DNA of 64,000 bases. Source: Chryseobacterium pennae (GTDB taxonomy: Bacteria > Bacteroidota > Bacteroidia > Flavobacteriales > Weeksellaceae). Positions 17,808 through 24,786 of the stretch are shown piece by piece. The first letter of the stretch is position 1, and the number at the start of each line of letters is the position of its first letter. The translations under genes and the position numbers were made by a program. The notes below the pieces were generated by a model that made no database searches, was not told the origin of the DNA, and saw nothing but the letters and a program-made list of their open reading frames with translations. The DNA lies in NCBI RefSeq assembly GCF_003385515.1, contig NZ_QNVT01000010.1, forward strand, positions 124,001 to 188,000. Reading direction: 5' to 3'.

Positions 17808-17993
17808 ATGTCACAAAACATTTTAAAAAATGCTAAAAAGCTGGAAAGAGATACTCTTAAAGATATTGCAGGAGGTATTGGTGGTGAAATCACTCCCGAT
17901 CTTTCGAAATGTGACTGTAGCTGTACAGGTGCAGTGACGGGCCCGTCATATTGTATAAAATACAAAAGATGTCTGCAGGTAATAACCTGTTAA
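17808..17993 (+). CDS. GG-leader, six-cysteine secreted peptide precursor (paralogue 1)
   Basis: A 61-residue peptide. Residues 1-23 form a double-glycine leader (KKLERDTLKDIAGG) of the type cut by C39-peptidase ABC transporters, and of the 'bacteriocin-like' precursors common in Chryseobacterium. The predicted mature part (24-61) has six cysteines at 35, 37, 39, 49, 55 and 61, pattern CxCxC-x9-C-x5-C-x5-C, with a GAVTGP core. It is closely related to the gene at 18342, with the same cysteine spacing and a conserved leader and 5' UTR. No transporter, peptidase or modifying enzyme is next to it. Antibacterial or signalling activity is plausible but unproven. Confidence 0.8.
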   Translation: MSQNILKNAKKLERDTLKDIAGGIGGEITPDLSKCDCSCTGAVTGPSYCIKYKRCLQVITC

Positions 17994-18013
17994 ATGAAAC
18001 ATTATTACATATT

Positions 18014-18045
18014 AAAAACCTTTTGAGAAATCAAAAGGTTTTTTT
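18014..18045 (+). terminator. Terminator of peptide gene 1
   Basis: AAAAACCTTTTGA (18014-18026), GAAA loop, TCAAAAGGTTTTT (18031-18043), continuing in Ts. Confidence 0.92.
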
Positions 18046-18268
18046 AATTAAAACTTAAGAATAACTAAGGAAGCCTATATTTCTTAGATCATTATGTTTT
18101 TATATCAGGTTTACTCTCATTCATTTTTACTGCTATTTAAGCGTATCCCGGAAGCTTTATTTTACAACTATATTTAACTTGTTTAATAAATAAAGGAGGT
18201 ATTTTATGTTTTTTAATGTATTAATTTGTTTGTAATCAGTATTTTATTTAAAAATATATTAAAAAAAG
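18046..18268. other. Non-coding spacer between the two peptide genes
   Basis: AT-rich sequence between the terminator of peptide 1 and the promoter of peptide 2. I see no gene, repeat or strong hairpin in it. Confidence 0.5.
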
Positions 18269-18298
18269 TTGCATGTAATTAATATTTGTTTAACTTTG
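18269..18298 (+). promoter_or_regulatory. Promoter of peptide gene 2
   Basis: TTG (18269-18271), 19 bases, TAACTTTG (18291-18298): a full match to the Bacteroidota promoter. It gives a leader of about 37 bases before the ATG at 18342. Confidence 0.7.
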
Positions 18299-18341
18299 GG
18301 AGTGAACTAAAACTATATTGTTTAATCAAAAACTAAATCAC

Positions 18342-18524
18342 ATGAATATTACTAAAAACGCTAAAAAGCTAAAAAAACATGATCTTAAAAGCATTACAGG
18401 AGGAGTAAGCGGTAAGCCGGATTTATCTCTTTGCGGCTGCAGTTGCTCAGGTGCTGTAACAGGTCCTGATTATTGCTCTATATATATGGGCTGTCTGCAG
18501 GTTTATACTTGCGGAGAAGTTTAA
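18342..18524 (+). CDS. GG-leader, six-cysteine secreted peptide precursor (paralogue 2)
   Basis: A 60-residue peptide from the ATG at 18342; a TTG at 18318 would add eight residues not shared with the paralogue. The leader ends KKLKKHDLKSITGG (Gly20-Gly21), and the mature part has cysteines at 31, 33, 35, 45, 51 and 57. This is exactly the CxCxC-x9-C-x5-C-x5-C pattern of the peptide at 17808, with conserved GAVTGP and CLQV segments. It carries its own promoter and is followed by a hairpin shared with convergent yeiH. The residues between the cysteines vary more than the cysteines themselves, which suggests disulfide-constrained mature peptides. No dedicated export or processing gene is adjacent. 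Confidence 0.8.
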   Translation: MNITKNAKKLKKHDLKSITGGVSGKPDLSLCGCSCSGAVTGPDYCSIYMGCLQVYTCGEV

Positions 18525-18560
18525 GAAACTGTTATCAATAAACATTTCCACATTTAATAG

Positions 18561-18597
18561 GCAGCACCCTCCTGATTTCAGAAGGGTGCTGCTGCTT
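18561..18597. terminator. Shared hairpin between peptide 2 and yeiH
   Basis: GCAGCACCCT (18561-18570) and AGGGTGCTGC (18583-18592), with an inner CTGA/TCAG-like extension, between two convergent genes. The T-tract is short on both sides. Confidence 0.7.
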
Positions 18598-19533
18598 TTA
18601 GTGAATAATGTAGAGTAGGCTTCCGATACTGATGGTCACCCAAAGCAGTACAGCTGTAAGTAATGGCTTAAAACCTATTGTCTTTAAAGTCTGGATGGAA
18701 AGGGTAGAACCGATAAAAAACAAAGTAAGATTCAGTCCTGATTTGGCAAAAGAAGTAATTGCACCACTGAATTGATCCATAACAGGAAAATAAGTATTCA
18801 GCAGAATAGCCAGGATGAAATATCCGATGAACCACGGAATTTTTATTTTTGAATCTTTACTTTTAAAAATAAACATGGTAATCAGAGAAACAGGAATGAT
18901 CCATAAAGCGCGGGCTAATTTAACTGTAGTTGCAATTTTTAAAGCTTCATTACCATATTTACTGGCAGCACCTACCACAGAACTTGTATCATGGATTCCG
19001 ACTGCACACCATAATCCAAACTGTTCCTGAGAGAGATTAAGGAGATGTCCCATGGCAGGATACACAAATAAAGCAATGGAATTTAACGTAAAAATAATAG
19101 CAAGTGCCAATGATATCTGCTTTGTACCGGGCTTAATAATGGGTGAAATTGCAGCGATGGCACTTCCTCCACAAATTGCAGTTCCTGCAGATAGAAGGTA
19201 GGAGAGAGGTCTTTCAAGTTTAAATACTTTTCCTAAAAAATATCCAAGAACCATTACAGTGATGATGCTTACAACCGTTAGCATTAATCCCGTTTTTCCG
19301 GCATGAAAGGCTTCGTCCAGTTTTAATCCGAAACCTAATCCGACAATAGAGATCTGTAATAACAGATGAATATATTGATGTAAATGTTTTTCAAATGGAT
19401 TTCCCATAAAAACAGCCAGACCAAAACCTAATGCCAGGGCAATGGGAGAAGAAATGAATGGAGTAAGGCATAACATTGCCAATCCAATAAAAATTACTTT
19501 TCGTGTTCTTTCATTTTGAATGAAATCTTTCAT
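18598..19533 (-). CDS. yeiH: YeiH family putative sulfate exporter (UPF0324)
   Basis: A 311-residue polytopic membrane protein with about 9-10 hydrophobic segments. Family features include LSAGTAICGGSAIAAISPII in the middle and GIHDTSSVVGAASKYG, both typical of YeiH. YeiH proteins are annotated as putative sulfate (or sulfonate) exporters, but the substrate is poorly proven. I chose the ATG at 19533; an upstream in-frame TTG at 19560 would add nine residues. A LysR gene lies upstream on the same strand, as with yeiE-yeiH in enterobacteria. Between them is a tract of seven AAAAGAT repeats and a possible LysR site. Confidence 0.85.
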   Translation of the reverse strand: MKDFIQNERTRKVIFIGLAMLCLTPFISSPIALALGFGLAVFMGNPFEKHLHQYIHLLLQISIVGLGFGLKLDEAFHAGKTGLMLTVVSIITVMVLGYFLGKVFKLERPLSYLLSAGTAICGGSAIAAISPIIKPGTKQISLALAIIFTLNSIALFVYPAMGHLLNLSQEQFGLWCAVGIHDTSSVVGAASKYGNEALKIATTVKLARALWIIPVSLITMFIFKSKDSKIKIPWFIGYFILAILLNTYFPVMDQFSGAITSFAKSGLNLTLFFIGSTLSIQTLKTIGFKPLLTAVLLWVTISIGSLLYIIH

Positions 19534-19598
19534 AGTGCGAACTTTTAAAATCTGGTTCAAAATTCGGCAATATGTTATTATAAAGTAAATCGTATTTT

Positions 19599-19617
19599 GT
19601 TATATTGGATAACTATA
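19599..19617 (-). promoter_or_regulatory. Possible LysR-type operator upstream of yeiH
   Basis: GTTAT-N5-ATAAC (19599-19613) fits the T-N11-A pattern of LysR sites. The overlapping ATAACTATA (19609-19617) recurs as TATAGTTAT just upstream of the lysR gene itself (20760-20768). Confidence 0.4.
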
Positions 19618-19623
19618 AGTTAT

Positions 19624-19672
19624 AAAAGATAAAAGATAAAAGATAAAAGATAAAAGATAAAAGATAAAAGAT
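19624..19672. repeat. Heptamer tandem repeat AAAAGAT x7
   Basis: Seven perfect copies of a 7-base unit, 91 bases upstream of the yeiH ATG. Perfect short tandem repeats of this kind can change copy number by slippage. Confidence 0.95.
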
Positions 19673-19680
19673 CTTGTCGT

Positions 19681-19800
19681 TAAACAACAATTCACCTATA
19701 TATCCACACGGATATCAACATCAATAGGGGCAGGCTTTAGCCCGTCCATCTAAATAAATAAAATAAAGAAATTCCATTGGCTTTAGCCAAAACCTAAAAA
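19681..19800. repeat. REP-like dispersed palindromic element (copy A)
   Basis: Contains two short palindromes, GGCTTTAGCC (19733-19742) and TTGGCTTTAGCCAA (19777-19790). The left part (19681-19744) is clearly similar to 22525-22580, and the two-palindrome layout recurs at 55280-55346. Confidence 0.75.
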
Positions 19801-19866
19801 ATCAATGCGGTTTTATTCAAAATACTAAAGATAACAGAACTTGCTGTCCTGAATAGGGTAAGAAAA

Positions 19867-20742
19867 TTACTCTGCAAACCTCAAAAAAAGCTCTATCAAT
19901 TCAGATTGTTCTCCTTTTGGAAGAATAAAATGAAAATCTCTTTCAATGCTGAAGTTTTTAATGTCAATGACAGTAAGGATATTGTTTTTCAGTTCATTCA
20001 GAATAGTGCTGATAGAAAGGAAAGCCATACAATCTGAATGAAGAAGGTAATTTTTGATACTCTCACTGCTTCCCAGTTGGATGACGGTATTCAATTCACT
20101 GAGGTTAATTTCTTTCTCCTTTAGCCGGTTCTGTATAAATTCAAGCGTTCCGGAACCCTGTTCACGGAAAATAAGGTTGAGTTGGTACAGGTCTTTTACC
20201 TGTAAAGTTTTATGAGCCAAAAGGTGGTCAGATTTGGCTGCGAGAACAATTTCATCAGGTTTAAAAGTCTTATAATCAAAATAAGAAGATTGTGATTCAC
20301 CCTCAATGATACCCAGATCAATTTTTTCTTCCTTTAAAAGAGTAGAAATAGCTTCTGTATTCCCTGTAAGAAGTTCTATTTTAATGTCTTTATAATAAGC
20401 ATTAAACTTGGCAAGGATCTCAGGTAAAATATACTGAGCAACCGTTGTACTTGCTCCGATAATAAGTTTTCCTTTGTGTTGCTGGTTGATCTGGCTGATT
20501 TCAAACTCCAGATCACGGTAGATATTTCTGATTTTTTCAGCATATTCATATAGGATTTTACCACTTTGTGTCAGCTGTATGGAGGTCCCTTTTCTGTCAA
20601 ATAATTTAGTGCTCAGCTGAACTTCAATTTCTTTGATGTGCTTGGTAACTGCGGGCTGTGAAATGTGAAGCTCCTCAGAAGCTTTAGTAAAACTCAGCCT
20701 GGAAGCTACGGTATGGAAAACTTTTAACCTGTAATCGAACAT
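19867..20742 (-). CDS. LysR-family transcriptional regulator
   Basis: A 291-residue regulator with an N-terminal winged helix-turn-helix (about residues 1-60, with RLSFTKASEELHISQPAVTK) followed by a substrate-binding-protein-like effector domain (about 90-291). It is upstream of yeiH on the same strand, like YeiE/YeiH and CbbR/CysB-type pairs. A shared TATAGTTAT sequence near both start regions suggests that it controls yeiH and itself. The -7 element TACTTTTG ends 4 bases before the ATG, so its mRNA may be leaderless. The effector is unknown. Confidence 0.9.
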   Translation of the reverse strand: MFDYRLKVFHTVASRLSFTKASEELHISQPAVTKHIKEIEVQLSTKLFDRKGTSIQLTQSGKILYEYAEKIRNIYRDLEFEISQINQQHKGKLIIGASTTVAQYILPEILAKFNAYYKDIKIELLTGNTEAISTLLKEEKIDLGIIEGESQSSYFDYKTFKPDEIVLAAKSDHLLAHKTLQVKDLYQLNLIFREQGSGTLEFIQNRLKEKEINLSELNTVIQLGSSESIKNYLLHSDCMAFLSISTILNELKNNILTVIDIKNFSIERDFHFILPKGEQSELIELFLRFAE

Positions 20743-20746
20743 AGCG

Positions 20747-20754
20747 CAAAAGTA
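20747..20754 (-). promoter_or_regulatory. -7 element of the lysR gene
   Basis: Minus-strand TACTTTTG, with only four bases between its G and the ATG. This predicts a leaderless or nearly leaderless mRNA. Confidence 0.55.
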
Positions 20755-21067
20755 CGGATTATAGTTATATTTTGGACAGGAGTGTTCGGGGATGAAAGGG
20801 TTTTAGGTTGAATGTATTATAGTGATGAGGGTTTAAAAGCGGAAAAATGGTTCAAGTTACTGGATAAGTGGAAAACCGTAGCAATTTATCCTCAAGATTA
20901 TTTATATTTTCGGACACAGGAAAATTAAAAATTTTCAACAAGATAATGATTCTTTTTTTGCAGATTATATTAAAATACAAGTATCTGTGAAATCTGCAGG
21001 AAGCTAAATTATTACCCAAAATATTTGAGTAATATCCAATTTTATCAAAGGTGGAAAATCAAATCGC
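20755..21067. other. Non-coding spacer between the fluoride exporter and lysR
   Basis: About 310 bases. Apart from TATAGTTAT at 20760-20768, I see no gene, strong hairpin or repeat. No convincing terminator for the fluoride exporter was found here. Confidence 0.5.
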
Positions 21068-22378
21068 TTATAAGAAATCGGAAATAGATCTGTCCTGCTG
21101 GTTCTCATACCTCCTGTTTTTTGCTTCTCCGATCTTTTGTTTAGTATAAATGCTGTTATGTCCTGAAAGAAGATAAGAAACAACACAGGCGATGGCAACA
21201 TACACTCCACACTCTACACCGAATAATTCAATTCCCATCAGCATACAGGCCAATGGTGTATTGGTAGCCCCGGCAAAAACGGCAACAAATCCCATTCCCG
21301 CCAATAAACCGAAAGGCAACGGAATAAACAGAGATAATGCACTGCCCAGCGTAGCTCCAATAAAAAATAATGGAGTTACTTCACCCCCTTTGAATCCTGC
21401 GGAGAGGGTAATAATGGTAAAAATCATTTTTAGAGCAAAATCATAAATTGGGAGTTGTTTCTCAAATGACTCTACAATTACGGGAACCCCCAGACCAATA
21501 TATCGTGTAGTGCCCATGAGCAGAACGGCTAAAGCGATAACAGCTCCTCCGATAACTGGACGAAGTGGCGGATATTTAATTTTTGATTTAAAGACAGAAC
21601 CTGCCCAATGAATAATTTTACTGAAAGCAGCTGCACAAACTCCAAAAGCAATTCCTGCTAAAATACTGTACAGGATTGGTAAAAACTCCAGTTTGGGAAT
21701 GAAATCGATGTGATAGTGAGTGTGTTTTACACTCCAGAGGTTGGTGACCCAATCTGCAAGAATAGCTGAAGCAAAGGCCGGGAATATGGCATTATACCGT
21801 ATTCTTCCCATCAAAAAAACTTCAAGTCCGAAGACAGCACCTGCCAAAGGTGTTCCGAAAACAGAACCGAATCCAGCAGCAATGGCAGAGATAATTAATA
21901 TTTTCCTCTCACTTTTATCAAGTTTAAAAGGCTTGCTCAGCTGATCTGCCATAGCTCCAGCCATCTGAAGTGCTGTTCCTTCACGGCCGGCTGACCCTCC
22001 GAAAAGATGAGTAACAATGGTTCCAAGGTAAACAAAAGGGGCCATTTTGAACGGGATTATCTCCTTTGGATCATGGATGTTGTCGATCAGAAGATTATTT
22101 CCTGCTTCCACATCCTTCCCGAAATAATAATATAAAAGTCCGATCAGAAAACCGGCAACCGGAAGTAAGGCAATCAGCCATATATGACTTTCCCTGAAAT
22201 TCGTAGCCCATTCCAATGATTGTAGAAATCCTGCAGATGCACTTCCTGCCATTGCTCCAATGATAATACTGATAAGTAACCATTTAAAAATATAAGGCAG
22301 CGCCGGAAATTTTCTGAAGAAAACCTGAGTGTGAAAAATTGCTTTTTTACCAAGTGTTCGTTGATTTTTTGACATCAT
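21068..22378 (-). CDS. CLC-F type fluoride/proton antiporter
   Basis: A 436-residue CLC-family membrane protein. It shows the fluoride-specific CLC-F signatures instead of the chloride ones: GGSAGREGTALQM with gating Glu133 (chloride CLCs have GREGP) and FKGGEVTPLFFIG with Glu333 and Thr335. These match Glu118, Glu318 and Thr320 of the studied Enterococcus CLC-F, with the same 200-residue distance between the glutamates. CLC-F proteins export fluoride in exchange for protons and protect enolase and other enzymes. The fluoride-riboswitch-like leader at 22411-22470 independently supports this substrate. Two ATGs (22378, 22375) are possible starts. Confidence 0.85.
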   Translation of the reverse strand: MMSKNQRTLGKKAIFHTQVFFRKFPALPYIFKWLLISIIIGAMAGSASAGFLQSLEWATNFRESHIWLIALLPVAGFLIGLLYYYFGKDVEAGNNLLIDNIHDPKEIIPFKMAPFVYLGTIVTHLFGGSAGREGTALQMAGAMADQLSKPFKLDKSERKILIISAIAAGFGSVFGTPLAGAVFGLEVFLMGRIRYNAIFPAFASAILADWVTNLWSVKHTHYHIDFIPKLEFLPILYSILAGIAFGVCAAAFSKIIHWAGSVFKSKIKYPPLRPVIGGAVIALAVLLMGTTRYIGLGVPVIVESFEKQLPIYDFALKMIFTIITLSAGFKGGEVTPLFFIGATLGSALSLFIPLPFGLLAGMGFVAVFAGATNTPLACMLMGIELFGVECGVYVAIACVVSYLLSGHNSIYTKQKIGEAKNRRYENQQDRSISDFL

Positions 22379-22412
22379 AATCCTGATTAGTTATTCATTA
22401 ATAATCTCTCAA
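22379..22412 (-). promoter_or_regulatory. Putative riboswitch expression platform
   Basis: Minus strand: CCTGATT, the 3' edge of the aptamer, can pair with AATCAGG (22382-22388) just before the ATG, hiding an AGGA Shine-Dalgarno-like sequence. This suggests translational control. Confidence 0.5.
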
Positions 22413-22470
22413 TCAGGCGTCATCAGCTTTTGTAAAGCGGTTGGGGAAGGAAGAACACCATTTCCTTTGG
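22411..22470 (-). promoter_or_regulatory. Fluoride riboswitch (crcB motif)
   Basis: Read on the minus strand, the leader contains GGAAATGGTGTTC, then AACCGC, then GCTGATGACGCCT. These are the conserved blocks of the crcB/fluoride aptamer, in the right order and spacing, within about 55 bases. It starts where transcription from the -7 element at 22476-22483 should begin and ends about 35 bases before the start of the CLC-F gene. The riboswitch senses fluoride and switches on export. Confidence 0.9.
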
Positions 22471-22475
22471 TATTG

Positions 22476-22483
22476 CAAATATA
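22476..22483 (-). promoter_or_regulatory. -7 element of the fluoride exporter
   Basis: Minus-strand TATATTTG, an exact TAnnTTTG match whose start site would fall at the 5' edge of the aptamer. The -33 region lies within a tract of 7-base repeats. Confidence 0.65.
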
Positions 22484-22489
22484 GGGATT

Positions 22490-22515
22490 AAAGTAAAAAG
22501 TAAAAAGTAAAAAGT
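22490..22515. repeat. Heptamer tandem repeat AAAAAGT (three copies and a partial)
   Basis: Perfect 7-base repeats at 22495-22515, with a partial copy before them, in the -20 to -45 region of the fluoride exporter promoter. Confidence 0.85.
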
Positions 22516-22524
22516 ACTTATTGC

Positions 22525-22580
22525 TAAACAACAATTATCCATACGGATATCAGTATCAATAGGAGCAGGCTTTAGCCCAA
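22525..22580. repeat. REP-like dispersed element (copy B, one palindrome)
   Basis: Shares TAAACAACAATT, ACGGATATCA, ATCAATAGG and GCAGGCTTTAGCCC with copy A at 19681-19744. The second palindrome is absent. Like copy A, it lies next to a heptamer repeat tract. Confidence 0.75.
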
Positions 22581-22717
22581 ACTTAAAAAGATAACATGTC
22601 TTTAAAAACAAAAACTCCGGCAAAAATCAGAGTAAGATGTAACATGTTTATCGCAGTATTAAAACCAATAAAGAATATCTTGATTATTCGTGCCAGTATA
22701 GCTGATACTCATATTTA

Positions 22718-23554
22718 TTACTTTGGATAATGCATAGCTTTATCGATCTCAATCGGATTGTTGTATTTCCTGATGACTTCCTGCATACTTTTGGTCTGGG
22801 TATTCAGTTCATCCACATTGTGAATCTCTTTTCCGTTGATATTAATTTTCAGATTGTTATTGGCTTTGTTGAAATTATTCCGTTCAAAAGCAAAAGGATC
22901 ATTATAAAATTCCATGATCAGCTTATGTTTTTGCTTTTCATTGATCGGAATTGCTTTATTTCCAAAATTGGACTCCAGAAAGTCTTCAGTAGAGTAGAGT
23001 TCCGGAAGCTCCCTGCTTTTTACAAGATGATAGATGAAGTTTTTCCCTGCATCTGATACTTCAAAGATCAAACCTGGTAATCCGCGTAGCTTAAATGGCC
23101 CTTCATTAAATGGAATATCTTTACAGAACCATGCCGTCCAGTTTCTTCCTCCAAATTTTGTTGTCGCTTTTTGCAGGGTGTAACTTTCTACCTTTTTGGT
23201 TTCATCAGTGATTGTCCAATTGATTTTATCTGTAGTTTTAAATGAATAGTATCCGTTTTTTATATTGATGAAGTTTTCGTTGTCAAAAGAATTGATTTTT
23301 CTTTTCACTACTTGGCCGGTCATATCAGTATAACTTGAATTCATTCCGAATTTTTTATTCAGTGAATCCGTAGTAGCAAGACCTCTCCCGTAGAATTTAA
23401 CTTCTTTCGGGGTAATATCCAGAATCATATTCAGCTTTTCATAGCCTGACTCAGTAGAATCCATTTTATACTGAAGTTCATAAATAAATCTGTGCATCTG
23501 AGCCTGAAAAAGAATGGTTAATAGGATGCAGATAATTGTTAGGCTGTTTTTCAT
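22718..23554 (-). CDS. GLPGLI family secreted protein
   Basis: A 278-residue exported protein with a signal peptide (about residues 1-19, ending LFQAQ). It contains the diagnostic RGLPGLIFEVSD segment after a WTAWFCKDIP motif, which defines the GLPGLI family of flavobacterial proteins. The function of the family is unknown. The ATG at 23554 is chosen because it places the signal peptide at the N-terminus; the longer frame from 23608 adds 18 residues with no signal character. It is a single gene, not obviously linked to its neighbours. Confidence 0.88.
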   Translation of the reverse strand: MKNSLTIICILLTILFQAQMHRFIYELQYKMDSTESGYEKLNMILDITPKEVKFYGRGLATTDSLNKKFGMNSSYTDMTGQVVKRKINSFDNENFINIKNGYYSFKTTDKINWTITDETKKVESYTLQKATTKFGGRNWTAWFCKDIPFNEGPFKLRGLPGLIFEVSDAGKNFIYHLVKSRELPELYSTEDFLESNFGNKAIPINEKQKHKLIMEFYNDPFAFERNNFNKANNNLKININGKEIHNVDELNTQTKSMQEVIRKYNNPIEIDKAMHYPK

Positions 23555-23722
23555 ATTATAGTTGTAATAGATTGATACTAAATTAGATAATTCTAATATA
23601 TTGTACAATAATATGATGTGTAAAGTGTATTTTTGACTTATATATTACCTCTGGAGTTTATTTTATCAAGTACGAATCATTTTCGTAAACTGTACCTCTC
23701 ATAACCTTTATCCTAAAAACTT

Positions 23723-24190
23723 CTATAAAAAAGGCTTCATTTCATCTTCTATCTGTGTTCTCAGTTCCATCAGACGTTTAGCGTACTGTTCTTTTTGTTT
23801 GTCTTCTTCCGTTTCAGGAATCCATTTAGGGACAGGAAGCTTTTTGCCATTTTCGTCTACAGCTACAAAAACGATGATGCAGTGGGTTTTTTTATCAAAA
23901 GTAGGCTGTTTCAGGTTCCGGGAAAAAACATTGATGGAAATATGCATACTGGAAGATCCCGTATAGATGACCTGAGCATCCACTTTTACCACTTCGCCGA
24001 TTTTAATAGGTTCATAAAAGCGGATCCCTCCAACATAGACTGTCACAGAATAATTTCCACTCCAGGTGGTGGCACACGCATAGCCTGCCTGATCAATCCA
24101 TTTCATAACGCTTCCTCCATGCACATTTCCACCATAATTCACATCTGATGGCTCCGAAATAAACTGAAAAGTAATAGGTTTGTTCTGCAT
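23723..24190 (-). CDS. Acyl-CoA thioesterase, hotdog fold (YciA/BACH type)
   Basis: A 155-residue cytosolic hotdog-fold enzyme that hydrolyses acyl-CoA to free fatty acid and CoA. Typical features are NYGGNVHGGSVMKWIDQAGYA, where YciA-like enzymes have an N/D-x-x-G-x-x-x-GG-x-x-x-x-x-x-D arrangement, then VGGIRFYEPIKIGEVV, and a C-terminal cytosolic acyl-CoA hydrolase pattern. Chain-length preference cannot be read. It is divergent from the gene at 24309. Confidence 0.88.
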   Translation of the reverse strand: MQNKPITFQFISEPSDVNYGGNVHGGSVMKWIDQAGYACATTWSGNYSVTVYVGGIRFYEPIKIGEVVKVDAQVIYTGSSSMHISINVFSRNLKQPTFDKKTHCIIVFVAVDENGKKLPVPKWIPETEEDKQKEQYAKRLMELRTQIEDEMKPFL

Positions 24191-24246
24191 TCTTATAAAT
24201 TTTGAATAAAGTTATTTAATAATTTCCAAAGTTTTGGATTAAATCC

Positions 24247-24254
24247 TACTTTTG
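24247..24254 (+). promoter_or_regulatory. -7 element of the ArsC-like gene
   Basis: TACTTTTG matches TAnnTTTG, 55 bases before the ATG at 24309. No TTTG is found at the proper -33 distance. Confidence 0.35.
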
Positions 24255-24308
24255 AAAGACTAAATAATAATGAAGCAGAATTTTAACAAATAACAGACAA
24301 AAATAACA

Positions 24309-24662
24309 ATGAAGAAAGTATTTCACCTGAACACCTGCGATACCTGCAGAAAAATTTTAGCACAATTTAATCTTAAAGACTGGGAACTTCGCGAGATTAA
24401 GAAGGAACCGATTACCAAAGAAGAATTAGAGGAAATGCATAAACTGACAAAGTCATATGAGGCTTTATTCAGCAAAAAATCTACTCAGATCAAGTTGAGA
24501 GAGTTAGATGTAAAGACTTTGGGAGAAAAAGATTTTAAAGAATTGATCTTGGATCACTATACATTTTTAAAACGTCCTGTTTTTATGACGGATAAGGAAA
24601 TTTTCGTTGGAAACGATAAAAATAATATAGAGGCTTTAAGAACATTCTTTAGAATGGAATAA
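24309..24662 (+). CDS. ArsC/Spx-family thioredoxin-fold protein
   Basis: A 117-residue protein of the ArsC/YffB/Spx family, with a CDTC motif (Cys10, Cys13 in HLNTCDTCRK) near the N-terminus and the family's KRPVFMTDKEIFVGND segment near the C-terminus. Classical arsenate reductases have one N-terminal catalytic cysteine with three arginines; those are not clearly present, so a YffB/Spx-like redox role is as likely as arsenate reduction. It is a single gene, followed by a strong terminator. Confidence 0.8.
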   Translation: MKKVFHLNTCDTCRKILAQFNLKDWELREIKKEPITKEELEEMHKLTKSYEALFSKKSTQIKLRELDVKTLGEKDFKELILDHYTFLKRPVFMTDKEIFVGNDKNNIEALRTFFRME

Positions 24663-24687
24663 TAGAATTTCTCAATACCTACAGGTT

Positions 24688-24717
24688 CTAGCTCCGCTTG
24701 CGGAGCTAGTTTTTTTT
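24688..24717 (+). terminator. Terminator of the ArsC-like gene
   Basis: CTAGCTCCGC (24688-24697) / GCGGAGCTAG (24700-24709), followed by eight Ts. Confidence 0.95.
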
Positions 24718-24786
24718 ATTTAAAATATTGGTAAATAGTATTTTAATGTTTTTATTCTTATATTTAAATAATCAAAAACTATTATT

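Noticed and set aside
19690..19712. DnaA box / origin signal (TATCCACA)
   Set aside because: A single partial match within a REP-like element, with no cluster of boxes and no replication genes near it.
22423..22623. 66-residue minus-strand frame
   Set aside because: It runs across the riboswitch, heptamer repeat and REP-like element and has no protein-like features.
24309..24662. Classical arsenate reductase (arsC)
   Set aside because: The CxxC motif and lack of a clear arginine set or other ars genes make a redox/Spx-like role as likely, so no gene symbol was given.
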